From: Xiphophorus maculatus
Taxonomy: Eukaryota > Chordata > Actinopteri > Cyprinodontiformes > Poeciliidae
Assembly: GCF_002775205.1 (NCBI RefSeq)
Contig: NC_036447.1
Coordinates: forward strand, 20,132,501-20,196,500
Direction of reading: 5' to 3'
DNA: 64,000 nucleotides
Below are positions 50,990 to 63,875 of this stretch, one piece after another. Each line of letters opens with the position of its first letter. Position 1 is the stretch's first letter. A program made the translations under genes and the position numbers. A model generated the notes under the pieces. It saw only the letters and a list, made by a program, of their open reading frames with translations, had not been told where the DNA came from and searched no databases.

Positions 50990-51954
50990 GGGGATAAACA
51001 GTTTTATCTTTGAATGACCATAAAATAAATGGAAATCTCATTTTCTATGCACCACGTAGCCTAATCTTTTCCTTACAACAAAGGGCAGCAAATGTGCTCG
51101 CCTTTCGTTTAAAAATTCAGCCGCTGTTGTGAAATATACCGTTTTATCTGTGAGCTGCAGTTACATGCTCAAGGACACTGTGCTGTCTGGATGCAGATGG
51201 ATACACAGGAACTGAACTTTATGTTAAACGATCCCATGTCCAACCACTTAGTGCTCTGCTGCAGAAGCATTTTGTGGTTCTTTTTCCCAGCTTGCATGCT
51301 TCTGCAATTAAGCTCGTAAGCTCTAGAGTAACAACATCCCTTCTCTCTTACATTATTGCTCATTTGTGGAAACAAATAAATGTTGCGTCGTCACAGAAAA
51401 GCCAAGTTAAACTCTCGCTGCATTTAAAAAAAAAAAAAAGACTTACTCATATTATTGTGCTGAATACACAAGACTATTGAAGCAGTCGGGTGATTTTATG
51501 TTTTGAACATGGCTTGAGAGCAGAAGTATTTCACAATTATGTATATTTCTAGTTATATGTTGCAAACACACCAAGTAATATAAAACAAAGGTGGTGGAGA
51601 GCAGGCTTTTGTTGTTTTAATCTAATGAAAATCTGTATCGTTACCCTTTGTTGTTTTATAGTATTCACTTACAAAAGCCAGAGTTAGCAACATTCTAACA
51701 CTGTGAAAACTGAATTTTGATTTGTAAAGACAACAATTTCTCACCAATACGACTTTTACTTAGAACCAAAAACATACTTCAAGTTCTTAATGCTGAAAAA
51801 TACATTGTATTGCTGGCCTGGGCACTGAACAGAACAATTACCTAATTCCTATGTTTTTCTATTTCATTGAGCATTCTCATACGTCAGTGCCAAATAAAAC
51901 AGGTGAAAGAATGTATTTCACAGTGGTTGTAGAAATATTCAGTGAGAAGGAATA

Positions 51955-52405
51955 AAAGAAGTGGAGGTGGTGAAGGAGTATAAATACCTCACTGTGCACC
52001 AACATACAGGACTGGAGATGCAACAGTGAAGCTGTCTATAAGAAGGGACAGAGCAGATTGTGCTTCCTTCATTGTTTGCAGCAACATGTTGCATGTTTTC
52101 TGCCATTTTCTGTTAGCAGCATCACAGTCAGTGAGCTAAAAAAAAAAAGCTGAACAAGCTGACATACAAGACCGGGTTTGTTCTGCTCTAGATGATTGTG
52201 TAAAGAAAGATTCTTTATGAAATGAAGAACATTATTGACCATTATAAGCATCTTCTTCGTTAGGCTGTCAAACTGCAACGGAGTGTCTTCATTTAGAGGC
52301 TTCTTCGGATCTGTTGTAATACTGACTGCTTCAAGAAATCCATCGTGCCCACAGCTATTCGTTGTCTACGACTCTTTGAAGGATGGTGTATCATATAAAT
52401 TACAA
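51955..52405 (+). mobile_element. LINE remnant (L2/Rex1-type reverse transcriptase C-terminal part)
   Basis: The plus-strand text reads VEVVKEYKYL, then after a shift DWRCNSEAVYKKGQSRLCFL (52012-52071) and, downstream, LLSIIDHYKHLL and SIVPTAIR fragments. These are the decayed C-terminal reverse-transcriptase and tail motifs of a fish non-LTR retrotransposon (intact motif: YKKGQSRLYFLRRL). Stops and frameshifts abound. Confidence 0.75.
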
Positions 52406-52639
52406 CAACATTTTATTTCCCTTTGAATTAAACGTTGTTGAATGAAGTTGAAGTGGTTGTAACGCTGCTCATTTTTTGTACAGGACTTTTGCTGCTCAGC
52501 TTGAACTTGAAAGCAAATTTAAAACATTTTTTTAGCAGTCTGAAATGAAACACGGCTTTTGTGTTTGGGCAAATCGTCTTGGCCGGTTACGGGTATTTTT
52601 TGATGATGCTGTACGCACCGTGTGAAGGTTTGTGTCTTC

Positions 52640-52760
52640 ATGTCTGTTCATATATAAAGAGAACGTTTGAAACAGAGGGAGCTCGAACTGCAGCGGCAGC
52701 CCGAGGGACTCCGAAGCTCCAGAAGCACATCAGACCCAGCTGACCGCCTCCAGAGGAGGT
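52640..52760 (+). promoter_or_regulatory. Possible TATA promoter and short GC-rich exon
   Basis: 'catatataaagagaac' (about 52650-52665) provides a TATA box. It is followed at about 30 bp by an abruptly GC-rich stretch to a donor-like GAG|GTCAGG (about 52757-52758). No downstream exon was recognised; it may be a non-coding transcript start or chance. Confidence 0.25.
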
Positions 52761-53279
52761 CAGGATGTGTTGACAGCTTCTTTGGGGCTCAGGGGAAAGC
52801 TTCTGTTCATCTCCAGACTATATATGGACGTGTCTGGCATGGTGCAAAATATTGCACCAGGTTTCTCTGTAATTAACACTTTTCAAGGGCTGTCGAAGGG
52901 CAGGTGTGCCTGACAGAACGCAGTGTGTGAGAGTATTTGTCATCGGTGGAACAAAACAGCAGTTTACTTGCAAATCTCTGCAGATACAAAGCAGATGTTA
53001 CTGCTCACACTTTTATCTTTTCCAAACTGTTAACTCTGGTTTTTCTTTCTTTCTTTTTTTTTTTTGCACATTATCGTTTTTTTAAGACAACACATCATTG
53101 TCTTCCTGTAGTTAATTGTCTTAACACTGAAGCATCTGGATAATGCCAGACATCATTACCTCAGCCTCTCAGAATAGCTCTCATGAAGAGATTTATCCCT
53201 CATCAGCACTACAACCTCTCATCGCTTAGAGCTGCGAAAAGCTACCTCCAGGTGCAAAGGTCACATACAGCTGTGATCC

Positions 53280-53480
53280 CAGCAGCTATCCCATGATCTG
53301 AGAGCTTTCCTTCTCGCTCTGCAGCCTCCATATTGATTTGATTAGTTGCTAATTAAAACTTGGCAGGCTGGGCAGGGCACAGAGGAGATTGCTCAATTAG
53401 TTGGGTGTCAGAGCCTCTAATTCACTCGCTTTCACCCTCTCCTTCTGTCTGCCTATCCCCTTTTCTCCTCCTGCTCTATC
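53280..53480. promoter_or_regulatory. Candidate conserved non-coding island
   Basis: Homeodomain-type cores cluster tightly: 'gattagttgctaattaaaac' (53339-53358) and 'caattagttggg' (about 53395-53406), in a complex, non-coding, non-repetitive context. 'cctccatattgatttgatt' precedes them. Enhancer function is inferred only. Confidence 0.35.
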
Positions 53481-55439
53481 ACAGATCCCCATTCTGTTTG
53501 ATGGGTATAAAAGAAGGATGAAAACAGAGGGAGGATAATTCTCTTAGGAGATAGACTGAGCACTCGTGTGGAGCTAAAAACACCCAGCCCCGTAATCCTT
53601 TAGCAAATCTTTGTTTAAAGATCCGGTTTATAAATTGTAGAGAAAACGGGCGGGCCTTTTTTTATTATTATTGTGCACGTTGCCTCCAGCGTACCTTGAT
53701 TTCTTCTACCTTCCCTTTCCTGGCAAGTTACTTACAAGCAGTTGCAGTTTTTTTTACATTTTTTATTTTTTTTTAACGCCTCTGGGAGAATGGATGCAGA
53801 AGGAGAGTGCGACAAAGTCAGGATTCCAGATTTTCAAAGCTCTGGAGACAGAAATAGTGCTAAAAGGACTTTTTCAAGCATTCGACTCATGAAGAACATT
53901 TCGGATAAATTTATAACCTTACATCTCGCAATCGGCGTCTGTGAAAGAAACATTTCTGTTAGAATAATAAGCTGCAGCTCGAGGTCCTTTTAGGGTTGAA
54001 TGTATGTCATTCATAAAATGGGTCTTTTATCCAAAGTGACTGACAGCCTGCTCAGTCAGATCCTTGTCTGGCTCTTTTTGCAAACCACACAGAGATAAAA
54101 GGTAAATCCTTTAAACCCATTTTCATCCATTCAAGGCAGAATCTGGAGGCACATCTTAAATGTTTGTCATATAATTTAACGGCAGAAAAAAAACAAAAAA
54201 AAACATCCAACTACAACAACAGGTTTGTAGACAATAATAGCCGAACGGCATCAGTAACTAGACCAATCACTGCTTTTGGGAGAATTGATCTCGCTACATG
54301 AGAGATAATTTACTTGTGGGTGTATTAGAATAACCGGAAACCAAGAAGCTAGTAAAGGCCACGCTACTTTATGAGTTTAGAGGTTTATTATAGGAACCAT
54401 AAGGGAAACTGACACTGATATGAACGATAAGCGATGTGCGAAAGCTAAGAAGGGGTTTCACTTTGCCAGAGAACATTGACTGTAAGAAAAATGGAGCAAC
54501 GTTTTGTGGTCTGATTAATTAAAGATTGGTCTTTTAAGGTCTAGGGGCCAGACAGGTTATCGGTTGACCCTCAAACACCACACCACAGTGGATAGTGGTG
54601 TAGGGAATGTTATAGGAGTGTTTCTCATACTATGGGCCTTATTATCACATACCAGACATTGTGCTTCAGCTCTACTTCAGTTCTTGGAGACTTCATGTTG
54701 TTTTATGCTGTAGTGGAAATGCCCTCAAAATAGGGTCCCCAAAACCTTCTGTGTTTTGATGCATTAATAAATGCTCCTTTATGTTTTGATTTGGATCAGA
54801 ATATGCATCAGTCATTGTGCGATTGCATCTAAATAAAAGGTCCTATAAGGATTACTCATGTTTTACACACACTGGTATTGTGTTGAACACAGCTGGAGGA
54901 GTCAATAGTTTTTATTGATTGGCAAAACAAAATGATGAGGCTTCTGTGACGCTCCACCAAGCAATGTTCTATTGAAAAGACGGAAATGGTAAAAATTACC
55001 TTCTCTACACGCGATGGGAATATTGTTTAAAGAGAGTAAGGTGAAAAGTTGTCCTCATGAAATGTCTAATGATCTGTAAATGTGGAGTTCGTTAAATTAA
55101 TTGCTTTTAATGTGTTTTTTAAAAAAGAAGCCTAATTGTTTGCATTTTATACAACATGCTGAGGAATTCACACTTACTCGCTTTAATAGGGCTAGAGGGT
55201 TCAGGATGGAAAATACTGTACATCCTTTCTTAATTCTAAATAGATTTTATAAGCATTCATCCCATGTTGTTTGTGTTTATTTTGTATGCACTTATTGAGC
55301 CCACATAACTATTTATTTACTAATTAGGAAAACCTTCCAAACCTTCCATCCACAAACACACATACAGAGCAGTCCTCCTCAATGTCTGTACTGTTCAGCA
55401 GGGCAGTCATCCTGCTCCTGCTCCTGGCAATCTGGACAG

Positions 55440-55800
55440 GGCCTGCATTCATTAGTCAACTTTATGCTCTTATATAATATTTACAAGCAGCAGCACATAA
55501 GACTCGAGAGACTCTGAGCTTCCAGTCAGTTTTGGTCTGCAGGAGAGCTCGCTCTCCTCTGAGCTGACCTTCTCTGACTTTTATGTGAATTCTGCAGTTT
55601 CCCCAACAAGCAGTCGATGATGTCAGTGGCAATTATCAGGACGCTGGCGTTGATCAGCTTTAAATAGGCTTGAACTTGAACTATTTCTGTTTATTTAGTG
55701 ACGCAGCTCGCTCTCTGACGGCTTAATTACGAAAATATATAATGAGCAATGCAATAATATGCATTCAAAATTAAAAAAAAGGGAAAAAAAATGCTCCATT
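55440..55800. promoter_or_regulatory. Candidate conserved non-coding island with POU-like palindrome
   Basis: A complex block with ATGCAATAATATGCAT (55749-55764), an inverted ATGCA pair resembling dimeric POU sites. Also present are 'gcttaattacg' (about 55721-55731), 'gatcagctttaaatagg' and 'aagctaattaactg' just beyond. No frame or repeat is present. Regulatory role inferred from motif density. Confidence 0.35.
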
Positions 55801-57019
55801 GATTTAAGCTAATTAACTGTTACATATCACAATGATGTTATTTATAAATACTTTCACATAATTAATGATAAAATGTATTTTGAAAAAAAAAAACCCATAG
55901 GTGTTTCACTTGGTTGATCGAATTAATTAAACAGTAAATTATAAGAATCAGGTTTGTATTATTCTAGATTTATTTAAACCTTTTGATACTATTAGTCACA
56001 ATATATTATGCAGAACAGTTTTGTACTGTTGCCTCATAATAACTTATAAATGACTTTACATTATTTATGTCAGTAATGAACAGCTATTTGTTAGGATTAA
56101 TGACTCTGATTGTACAATAGCAAGCTGTGGGATAATTGATCCACAGGTATCAATTATGGGACCACCCTTATTTCTTATATATACATAATTTGTCTGTTGA
56201 ATTAGTTTATTTGTTTCCTGTTTTATTAGGGATGATACTCAATTTTGTTTAATGTTGATTTCCTGTACTAATGATGATTGAAAGTGTTTCCGAATAGCTC
56301 AGCTGAGGTTGAAAGGCCTCCTTACCATCACCCTAATCTTTGTTAAGGAACTGATATAGTTGTGTTGTTTCAAATAAAATATTCACTGCCTATCTGTTGG
56401 GGTCATTAGTAATTTTTGTAGCACATATGTCCAGAAATGTTTTAAAACTATCTGCTATAGTTTGATTTAACTGGATATTACAGAGTATTACACTTAAACA
56501 TTATAATTACATTCATACATTTTGCAAAAGAAGTTTCATTGAATTGTTATTTTAGATTCATTTAGTGAGACCTGTTAAATTATTTAAGCTCCTGTGTATT
56601 TTTTTCAGATTAACAAAAGTTTGAATAGTTTTGATTGCATTTTTATTTGTCTCTTTTACCCTGTTAAACAACTGGACAACCCAATGTTTCAAAGTTAACT
56701 TTTCAGACACAGTTGGGTCCAGTTAGGTGGACAAAAGGTGGAATAGCAAAACGTGACAGGAGAAAAGAAAAAACAAATACTGTAAATGCAGGAATCGTAT
56801 AACATTAATCGGAACATTTTCTCTCCAAAGCCACTATAACTTTTCATCAAGCTGAGTTCAGAAAAAAATCTCAAAAAAGGTCATAATGTGGGAGTGACAG
56901 AAAACCAAAGGCCACATGAAAGAGCAGAGATTAAGAGAGACAGTCTGCACGAGTATGAGGTCCTCTACAGCTCTTATCGTAAGCACAAGGAAAAACCGAG
57001 AAGGTCCACACAAATTGAA

Positions 57020-57300
57020 GGTGTTTGAGTGTGTGTGTCCATCAGGTGTCAGAGAGGGATGGGAACATGGGCAGGTCCTGGTAATGAAGGACTGATAAGT
57101 CCCTTTTTCCTGGGCCTGGGTTAATTGTGCCTTGAGATAAAGGGTAATAAATTGTCACAGAGTAATGGCAGGAGCCTGGGCTGGGCCCTGTTCCACATTC
57201 ATCATGACTGTCTGAGTCTGTGCGAGCCTGGGGAGCACCCAGCAGCACTAAGGACTGCGAGGAGGAAGAACAAGAGTAAGAGCAAATCCTAGAAAGCTTT
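57020..57300. promoter_or_regulatory. Candidate conserved non-coding island
   Basis: GC-richer complex segment including 'gggttaattgtgcc', 'gagataaagggtaataaattgtcacag' and 'aatggcaggagcctgggc'. It is GATA- and homeodomain-core bearing and non-coding. Called from texture only. Confidence 0.3.
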
Positions 57301-59053
57301 AGAGGAATATGTGAAGTTTATCTAATTAACAAGAGCAGCAATAATCTATTAAGACAAAGAGGAAAATAGTAGAGAGATAAAAAACATTTTTACAACAAAT
57401 CTGGGGTTTGAATTTTCAGCCTCTGTCATAATTGTGTTGCGGCGTCACAGAACGTGTTTTGCCTGGTTTTAGATGTAGAAACATGGACAGCATCATCATG
57501 TGACGATGATGATACGGAAAAAAACCCGCAATGTGGTTCTTCTGTATATTGAGTGTATTAATGTGGAGGGTTTTAAAATTTGGCAAGGAGTTAGTTTGGT
57601 CATGATCTCAATATCTTCTTTTAAATTTTTCCAAACGTAATGACAGCATGACTGTCTATATACACATCTATGTGCCCACAAATGCTGTAAATTATTAATA
57701 ACAAAAATAAACATAATAAAAAGTGGGATTGGAGCTACTTTAACCTGAGTGAAATTCCTTAATGCAGACAAAGCATCTGCATAGCAAAGCATGTGATTAG
57801 ATAAAGCAGCTACTTTAAAATGTGTGCTGTGCTTTTTCGACATTTTTCAGTCTGTCCAAAAGTATGTAGAGGTCTGACTTGGCTGTAGGTTATATTATGC
57901 TTCAATGTGAGATGCTTCAAAGGGTCATTATTGACTTAAAACAGCATGTCTTGTGTGTCATTCAAAGGCAGATATTAAAAGTTTGATGGGCCTTGAAGCA
58001 TTTTTAGTGGAAAAAAAACTGTGTGAAATATGACAATGTCATAGCACCTGAGAGGTTAGAGCTTTGTTTTCATAGGATGAATCTGACAACATAACAATGA
58101 GACCCCCCAACCTGCACTTCAATGAACTGGAGTTATTTATCCACATCATAAGTTGTAGTGGATTCATGGTGCTGGAAAGCAGATGGGAACAAATCTGACT
58201 GTTCTCATATCACAGGACTCTAGCTAGCAAGCCGTGATCCTTGAAGGAGTTCATAGCAAGCCATTAAAAAGTGGGAAAGTAAAATCAAAAGCCTGTTTGG
58301 TTCGTAGATTTAGGGGCATCTTTAACAGAGATTCAGTTGCTGCATGTGGGGACAAAGAAGCCGCAACTCTTGTCACTCTATTTGAATGACCTGTCCATCT
58401 AAGATTTAAGTTCAGACAACTGTGTCACTGATGAAAACAAACTATTAAAAAACTCTGAGGGTTAGGAGGCCTGGAGATGAAGCATGCTGCAGCCTCTGTC
58501 AGCCAAACAAAGGCTCTGTGGCTCACTATGGACTCACGGGAGAACATAAAGGACAGGTCTTAATGTCTCTACTCCTCTTGAGAATTGATGATTAAAGGTC
58601 AAATATTTACTCCTACATCAACTACATCCTACATATGTTGTATTTTATGGAATGATATACTGTATGTTATTTTACTTTTGCTGTTGCATGAGCAAGTGTG
58701 AGTGTAGCATTTTGTCCAAATGAAATCTAAACATTTATCTTCTTCCTGGAAATACTTTTTCACACTGAATCAGTTCAAGACAAGTGGATTTGTCCCAGCT
58801 GATGTCCTCTGAGATAGTAATTTCATGTCATAGTACAAAATAATAATAAAAAAAGAAAATACATACATGACATGAGACCCAGAGGAAGACCCAGGACATG
58901 CTGGAGAGACTAAGTTTTTCTTGGTTGGCCTGGGAACACCTTGGCCAACTTTTGGGTCAACTTTGGAGGAGCTGACCCAAAGGAAGAAATGTACTTTAAC
59001 CCTTTCCTGTGCTGTTGAAAAGGAGAACTGCACAGAGTGCCAACAATATAAAG

Positions 59054-59430
59054 CAGGGTTCTGCAACCTTTACGGTCCAAAGCGCCATTTTTACCCTCAG
59101 TGCAGCTAAAAAAAAACCTCGCTCAGAGACGTGTATGTTACAGGTCCTTTTGAAAAAGACGGCTTCTCATTTTTAATGAATATCTACTTTATTAAACATT
59201 TTGTTTTTATTTTTAGATTTTAAAATAGAAAACATGTTTGCAAACACAAGACGGATACATTGTTTTAGGATGTTGTATTTGTGGAAAAGCACAAATATCT
59301 AACCTATTGACAAGAAAATATCATGTTTTAACTAACTTGCAACTTGCATGTTGTTATTGCATTCATACTTAGAAATATGTTTGTATCGTCTTAGCCAGAG
59401 TTATAAAGAGCTGCAGGTTGCAGACCCCTG
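59054..59430. mobile_element. hAT-type non-autonomous element with imperfect 8-bp target duplication
   Basis: The left end CAGGGTTCTGCAACCTTTA (59054-59072) matches the reversed right end CAGGGGTCTGCAACCTGCA (59412-59430). The flanking 8-mers ATATAAAG (59046-59053) and GAATAAAG (59431-59438) agree at six of eight positions, as expected for an old hAT insertion. The interior is AT-rich with no coding capacity. Confidence 0.75.
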
Positions 59431-60038
59431 GAATAAAGTGATATCCATAGATGTTTAAGCCGTAAAGTATTAAAAATTGCAAATGTTTGAGGGTATCAGA
59501 ATCTAAGTCTGAAGGCACCTCATGAATTATGAGGTGTGGTGAGCTATTCTTTCTGATAGTTGCCGTTAAAAAAGGACATGCTGTGCAGAAGCACAATGAG
59601 AAAACACAGATCACGGGACTTTAGCGGAGAGTATTTTTTAATTTATTTATTTTTGTTTTCTTTAAAAGATGAAAATGAAACAGATTGTAGAGCATTTTAC
59701 CATGAAGTGGCAGACCGCAGCCAGATGTCATCAGTAAATTTTAATTACTGAAAGTTAACACAAATATTTATTTACCGCACCAGTTACCGGAAATCTATTT
59801 TTGCTGCAGCGGAAGGCAGTGGGAAGGTGTGAGGAGGAAACCTCAAATATCACGTCTTAACATCCCCTCTTACTGTGGTATAGTCTGCATTTTAAGAAAC
59901 AGCACAAAATATATTTCAGGTTATATTAAAGTTAGAGCCTGTCAAGTGCCTGAGTGGTGAGACAGTACAACTCTCCGCTGGTGTTACATGATAAATATAT
60001 TCTGGGCTAACATTCACAGATGCTGTCAGCAAGATGTT

Positions 60039-60476
60039 CTATAGTTCATCAAGCAAAAAAACAATTCGCAGTACGTGTTTCACTGGGATTCGGTGAGCCA
60101 CCTTGGCAGCATGACAGATCGCTTCTTCACACTGAGAGATTATGGTGTTGGGAGGTGGCGCAGAGGCTGAGGAATGAAGCTTCCCACACATTATACAGCA
60201 GAGCTGCTCCCACGGAGGAGCCTGATGTTCCCACCATGCAATCATGACACTCAGTGCAGTGTGACATATGACGTGTGTACAAACAGTAAGCACATGGGAA
60301 GGGGCTGTTGTTGCTTTCGACTGTTTTATGTGGGTCACACATTGCGTAGCGAGGCACCACGGGGTGGAGAGGACGTTCTTCATGCAGCCCATATAGGAAG
60401 TCAAACATCGCCCTTGGGATGTGACTTCACGTCTCAAAGGAAATCACCATGCAGAGTTATGTGTGGCGCATGTTAG
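60039..60476. other. Complex segment open on both strands, unassigned
   Basis: Minus-strand frames of 132 and 93 codons and a plus-strand frame of 100 codons overlap here. Composition is more balanced than the flanks. No domain or splice context could be recognised; possibly a decayed repeat or a regulatory island. Confidence 0.2.
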
Positions 60477-61053
60477 TGACTTTCAAACAAGAACACAGGT
60501 AGGACTACTGCGGGTTGTCTTTGTCTTTTTCTAAGGGAAATTAAGTCCATAATAATCAATCTGTAATGGTTCCAAACAGGTTTATTCAAGATCTTTAAAA
60601 CAAAACAAAAAAAAAACTGAAGGGAAAGTGAAGTTGACTTTCACCTACATTTACACAAAAAGTACAAAGAATCGTTAAAATATTGTCACTAATATATTAA
60701 AATAGACTGGACTTGCCCTGCTTTTTTGTTACTGTGCACAGTTCTGACCATATTATTTCTATTCACTACATACCAAAAACTGAGAAAAAATAATTAATTC
60801 CGAAGCTTACATACATTTCCTTCGTATTTGATTTACCTTTATAACTGTGGGGCATTGAATCAAATGTTTTGGGTTTGTCTTCACTCGCTTCTCAAAACTA
60901 GTTTGCATGGATCTTGAACTATTCGCTCTAAAAGGTCTGGTGTAACAGAGTGAGGATTGTAAGCCGGCCCAGCTGCACACACCTTTTCAGCTCTGCAGAC
61001 ATTGTTTTTCTTAAATGACTTTGACCTGGGATTTGTGATGGCCACCTTAAAAC

Positions 61054-61115
61054 ATGGATGGATGCATGGACGGATGGATGGACAGATGGACGGATGGACA
61101 GACAGACGGATGGAT
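61054..61115. repeat. Imperfect GGAT/GGAC tetranucleotide microsatellite
   Basis: Repeated ATGG/ACGG/ACAG units over about 60 bp. Confidence 0.9.
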
Positions 61116-62742
61116 GTGCTTTCCTCAGACTCTCACATCATGATGCTGCCACCCATGTACCTCATAAAACGGCAGGAAGGCTCTAGGAGTCCAAACTCCT
61201 TCTCCATTGGTCATTATGGCCAAACGCTTCAGTTTTAATGTAATTAAATCTCTGGGTATACTTTTCACCAAGTGCATTGTAAACAGCTACACAAATCCAA
61301 CTTTTCTCTTAAAGAACACGTGATCAGTATACGTAGAGTAATTTTTCTCAAGTTTGACTTCTCTAAGTATTGAACATTTCAAGCGGGACCCAGATTAATT
61401 AGATGCAGACTGACGTTTTAAATCTTTTATTATTGCTCATTATGATAATTTTCTTCCTGCAGCTAATGAAAGCAACATTTAAGATTAGGATATTACATCA
61501 GACCAATAAAAATTATTTTATTATAGAAATGTGTGCTTAATGAAAAGTATGTTTATTACCAGCTTAACGACAGTCATTTTCAAAAGGTATTCCAGAGCAA
61601 CGAGTCTCATCGGAACACATGTTCTAATTCATTGAACGTGACTGAATATCTGAGTGGCATCACATTCAATTTTGAGACTACTTCAAAATTATATGGAGAT
61701 AATCAGAAGAAGTCCAAACTCTTTAAAAACTGTACAAAAGTCATTTACAGAAGCTGTGAATCATGTGTCAGCTTCAGTCTTGTTGCTATAAATCAATGTA
61801 ATTTGCAAGCACCACCAGTTAATTTATCACCTAGTAAGATGATTACCAGCTTTTAAATTATTCCTGGGATCACTTGTCCTGAGGATATAAACAGATCCTT
61901 AAAATAATTTAATATCAAGAGCTCCCTTCTGGTCACTGACATCTGGGGAACTATCTTGAATAAGATAAAAACCTGATAATGAACTGAATGCATGGCACCA
62001 CAGCCAGACTTATACTATTCTGTTGGTAGAGAATTAAAAGCTTATTAATTAGTTTTCAGATGTTTACTCTGACTTACTTTCACTGTAGATTCATTCTCAG
62101 GGACACTGAAGTGTCTGTTAGATGATAGCAAGCAGGTGTGCTGCTGGTATGTGTTTCTTCTGTTTCTCCTTATCAAACAGAAGAAAACAAAGCAAAATGC
62201 AGAAGAAGAGAAAAAAGGCTGGAACAGAAAAAAGGGTAAACAAACAGCACCAGGACCTTGGTTTAAGACCTGCTTTCAACTTGAGCTTTTAGGATTACCA
62301 AAACTTGCACAACTACCAGAAACACACAGCGCCAACAATGTTTTATTCCTGAGAGTAGACAAAACCCAGCAGCTTATTCCTCTGGCCTGCATTGTTTTTC
62401 GTCTGAACCATTAAGTCTCCCAGTCCCAGCATTCCTCATTTAAGTCTGTTTTGTAACCATTGATCAAAACTACATGCGGTTTTAGCCGGTGGACTCAGGA
62501 GAGAGGAAAGACGTATTTATACAGAACGCTGCGTTCAGGCTGCATGTGAACAGAAGGATTAGGGCAACTAAAGTTTTCTAAATTTATATTTAGTAACCAA
62601 CTTGCACTTTTACCAGGTGTACAGTTGTTGTTGAAAAAGCCGCAAATTGAAAATGTATGAAGTGTACATGAAATGTCTGAGAAAAAAAAAAACAGAAGCA
62701 GCATTACACTGCTACCATCGTGTTTTATAGAGTGGATAATGT

Positions 62743-63056
62743 ACAGCAATGACCAAAATTACTCATATCCGTTGTATAATTAAGGTGTAAAGTAAACCTT
62801 TAATTTTATCATCATGCTTCTTCTGACTGGAGGTAATATTAACAATTATTTTTTTAATCTGAAAGAGACTCAAAGAAGGGAGCTAAACATTAGGGCCATG
62901 GCAAGGAGGCATTCTAACCTCGAAGGTTTTTATTTTCTCTACCTTTTAAGAGACGCTTGTCTCATTTCATATCAGAAAACAACGTCTTGATTGTTTTAAA
63001 CTGATTTTAAATGAACTCTTCCCGGGGGTGTGAATAATTTTGGTCAGACATGCTTG
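62743..63056. mobile_element. Short inverted-repeat (MITE-like) element, Tc1/mariner-type
   Basis: GACCAAAATTACTCATATCC (62747-62766) is inverted at the right end as GACCAAAATTATTCACACCC (complement of about 63031-63050), 17 of 20 identical. The interior has transposase-region echoes ('agggccatggcaaggaggcattc', about 62892-62914). The length of about 315 bp and absence of a frame make it a non-autonomous remnant; target duplication unclear. Confidence 0.65.
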
Positions 63057-63529
63057 TCAAAAAAGTTTAATATTTGTTTCATTTGACCAGGCTTTGTCTC
63101 TCCCTCTGGGACCAGCATTTGTACCATTTTCATAACTAACTTGTGGAAACTGTTACATGACAAAACAACATAGCTGAATAAGATAATAATAAATGTCCAA
63201 TTAAAATGAATCTCATGTGTCTTATTTTAATTATGTAAACCATCTACTTAACATGCATGAATGGCAAAATTTCTCATTAAGCCATTAGATATTTTTCTAA
63301 AAGTGAAGACAGGTGACTTATGCTAAATTATGGAGAAAAGTTTAGTGAGTCCTCAATGATGTTTCCGGTGAAAATTGGCCACATTTCTCCTATTTGGGCA
63401 TTTTAAAATTTAATCCAACACATCTGAGTCAGTGTTTTTATTAACATATTTTGGAATTAATTTTACTTTTTTTTGTTGCTTTTTTCAATAAGGGCCTCAT
63501 TAGTGGAGTAATGACTAGTAATTGTGTTG

Positions 63530-63875
63530 TCTGCAGGTTCTCCTACCTGAGCCAGAGATCTCTGCAACTTCAGGATGAGCCGTTTGGCTTTTTCTCGGAT
63601 TAGCGCTAGCTTTGTCCAATTTGTCTGTTTGGGTGGCTCGCCGTGCCTTCGTACGTTTTATTCTTCTCTTTTCATTTTCAGATGATGGGCTAATCAAGAC
63701 TCTGCGACATGTTCAAATCTTGGGATATTGATCTATAACCTAACTCTGCTTTAAACGTTCTCTCTGACCTGTCAGCTATGTTCTACTGTCTTAATAATCC
63801 TGGTTTTCATGTAATCTAACAAACCTCTGAGGAAATCACAGAAGAGATGGATTTTTTTCTGAGATTAAATTATAG
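63530..63875 (-). mobile_element. Tc1/mariner remnant (N-terminal transposase region)
   Basis: 'tcctacctgagccagagatctctgcaac' (63541-63568), 'ttcagatgatgggctaatcaagactctg' and 'cttgggatattgatctataacctaa' match the DNA-binding-domain region of the common fish Tc1-like element, minus orientation. 'taacaaacctctgagg' and 'ttctgagattaaattata' follow in element order. No open frame. Confidence 0.75.
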
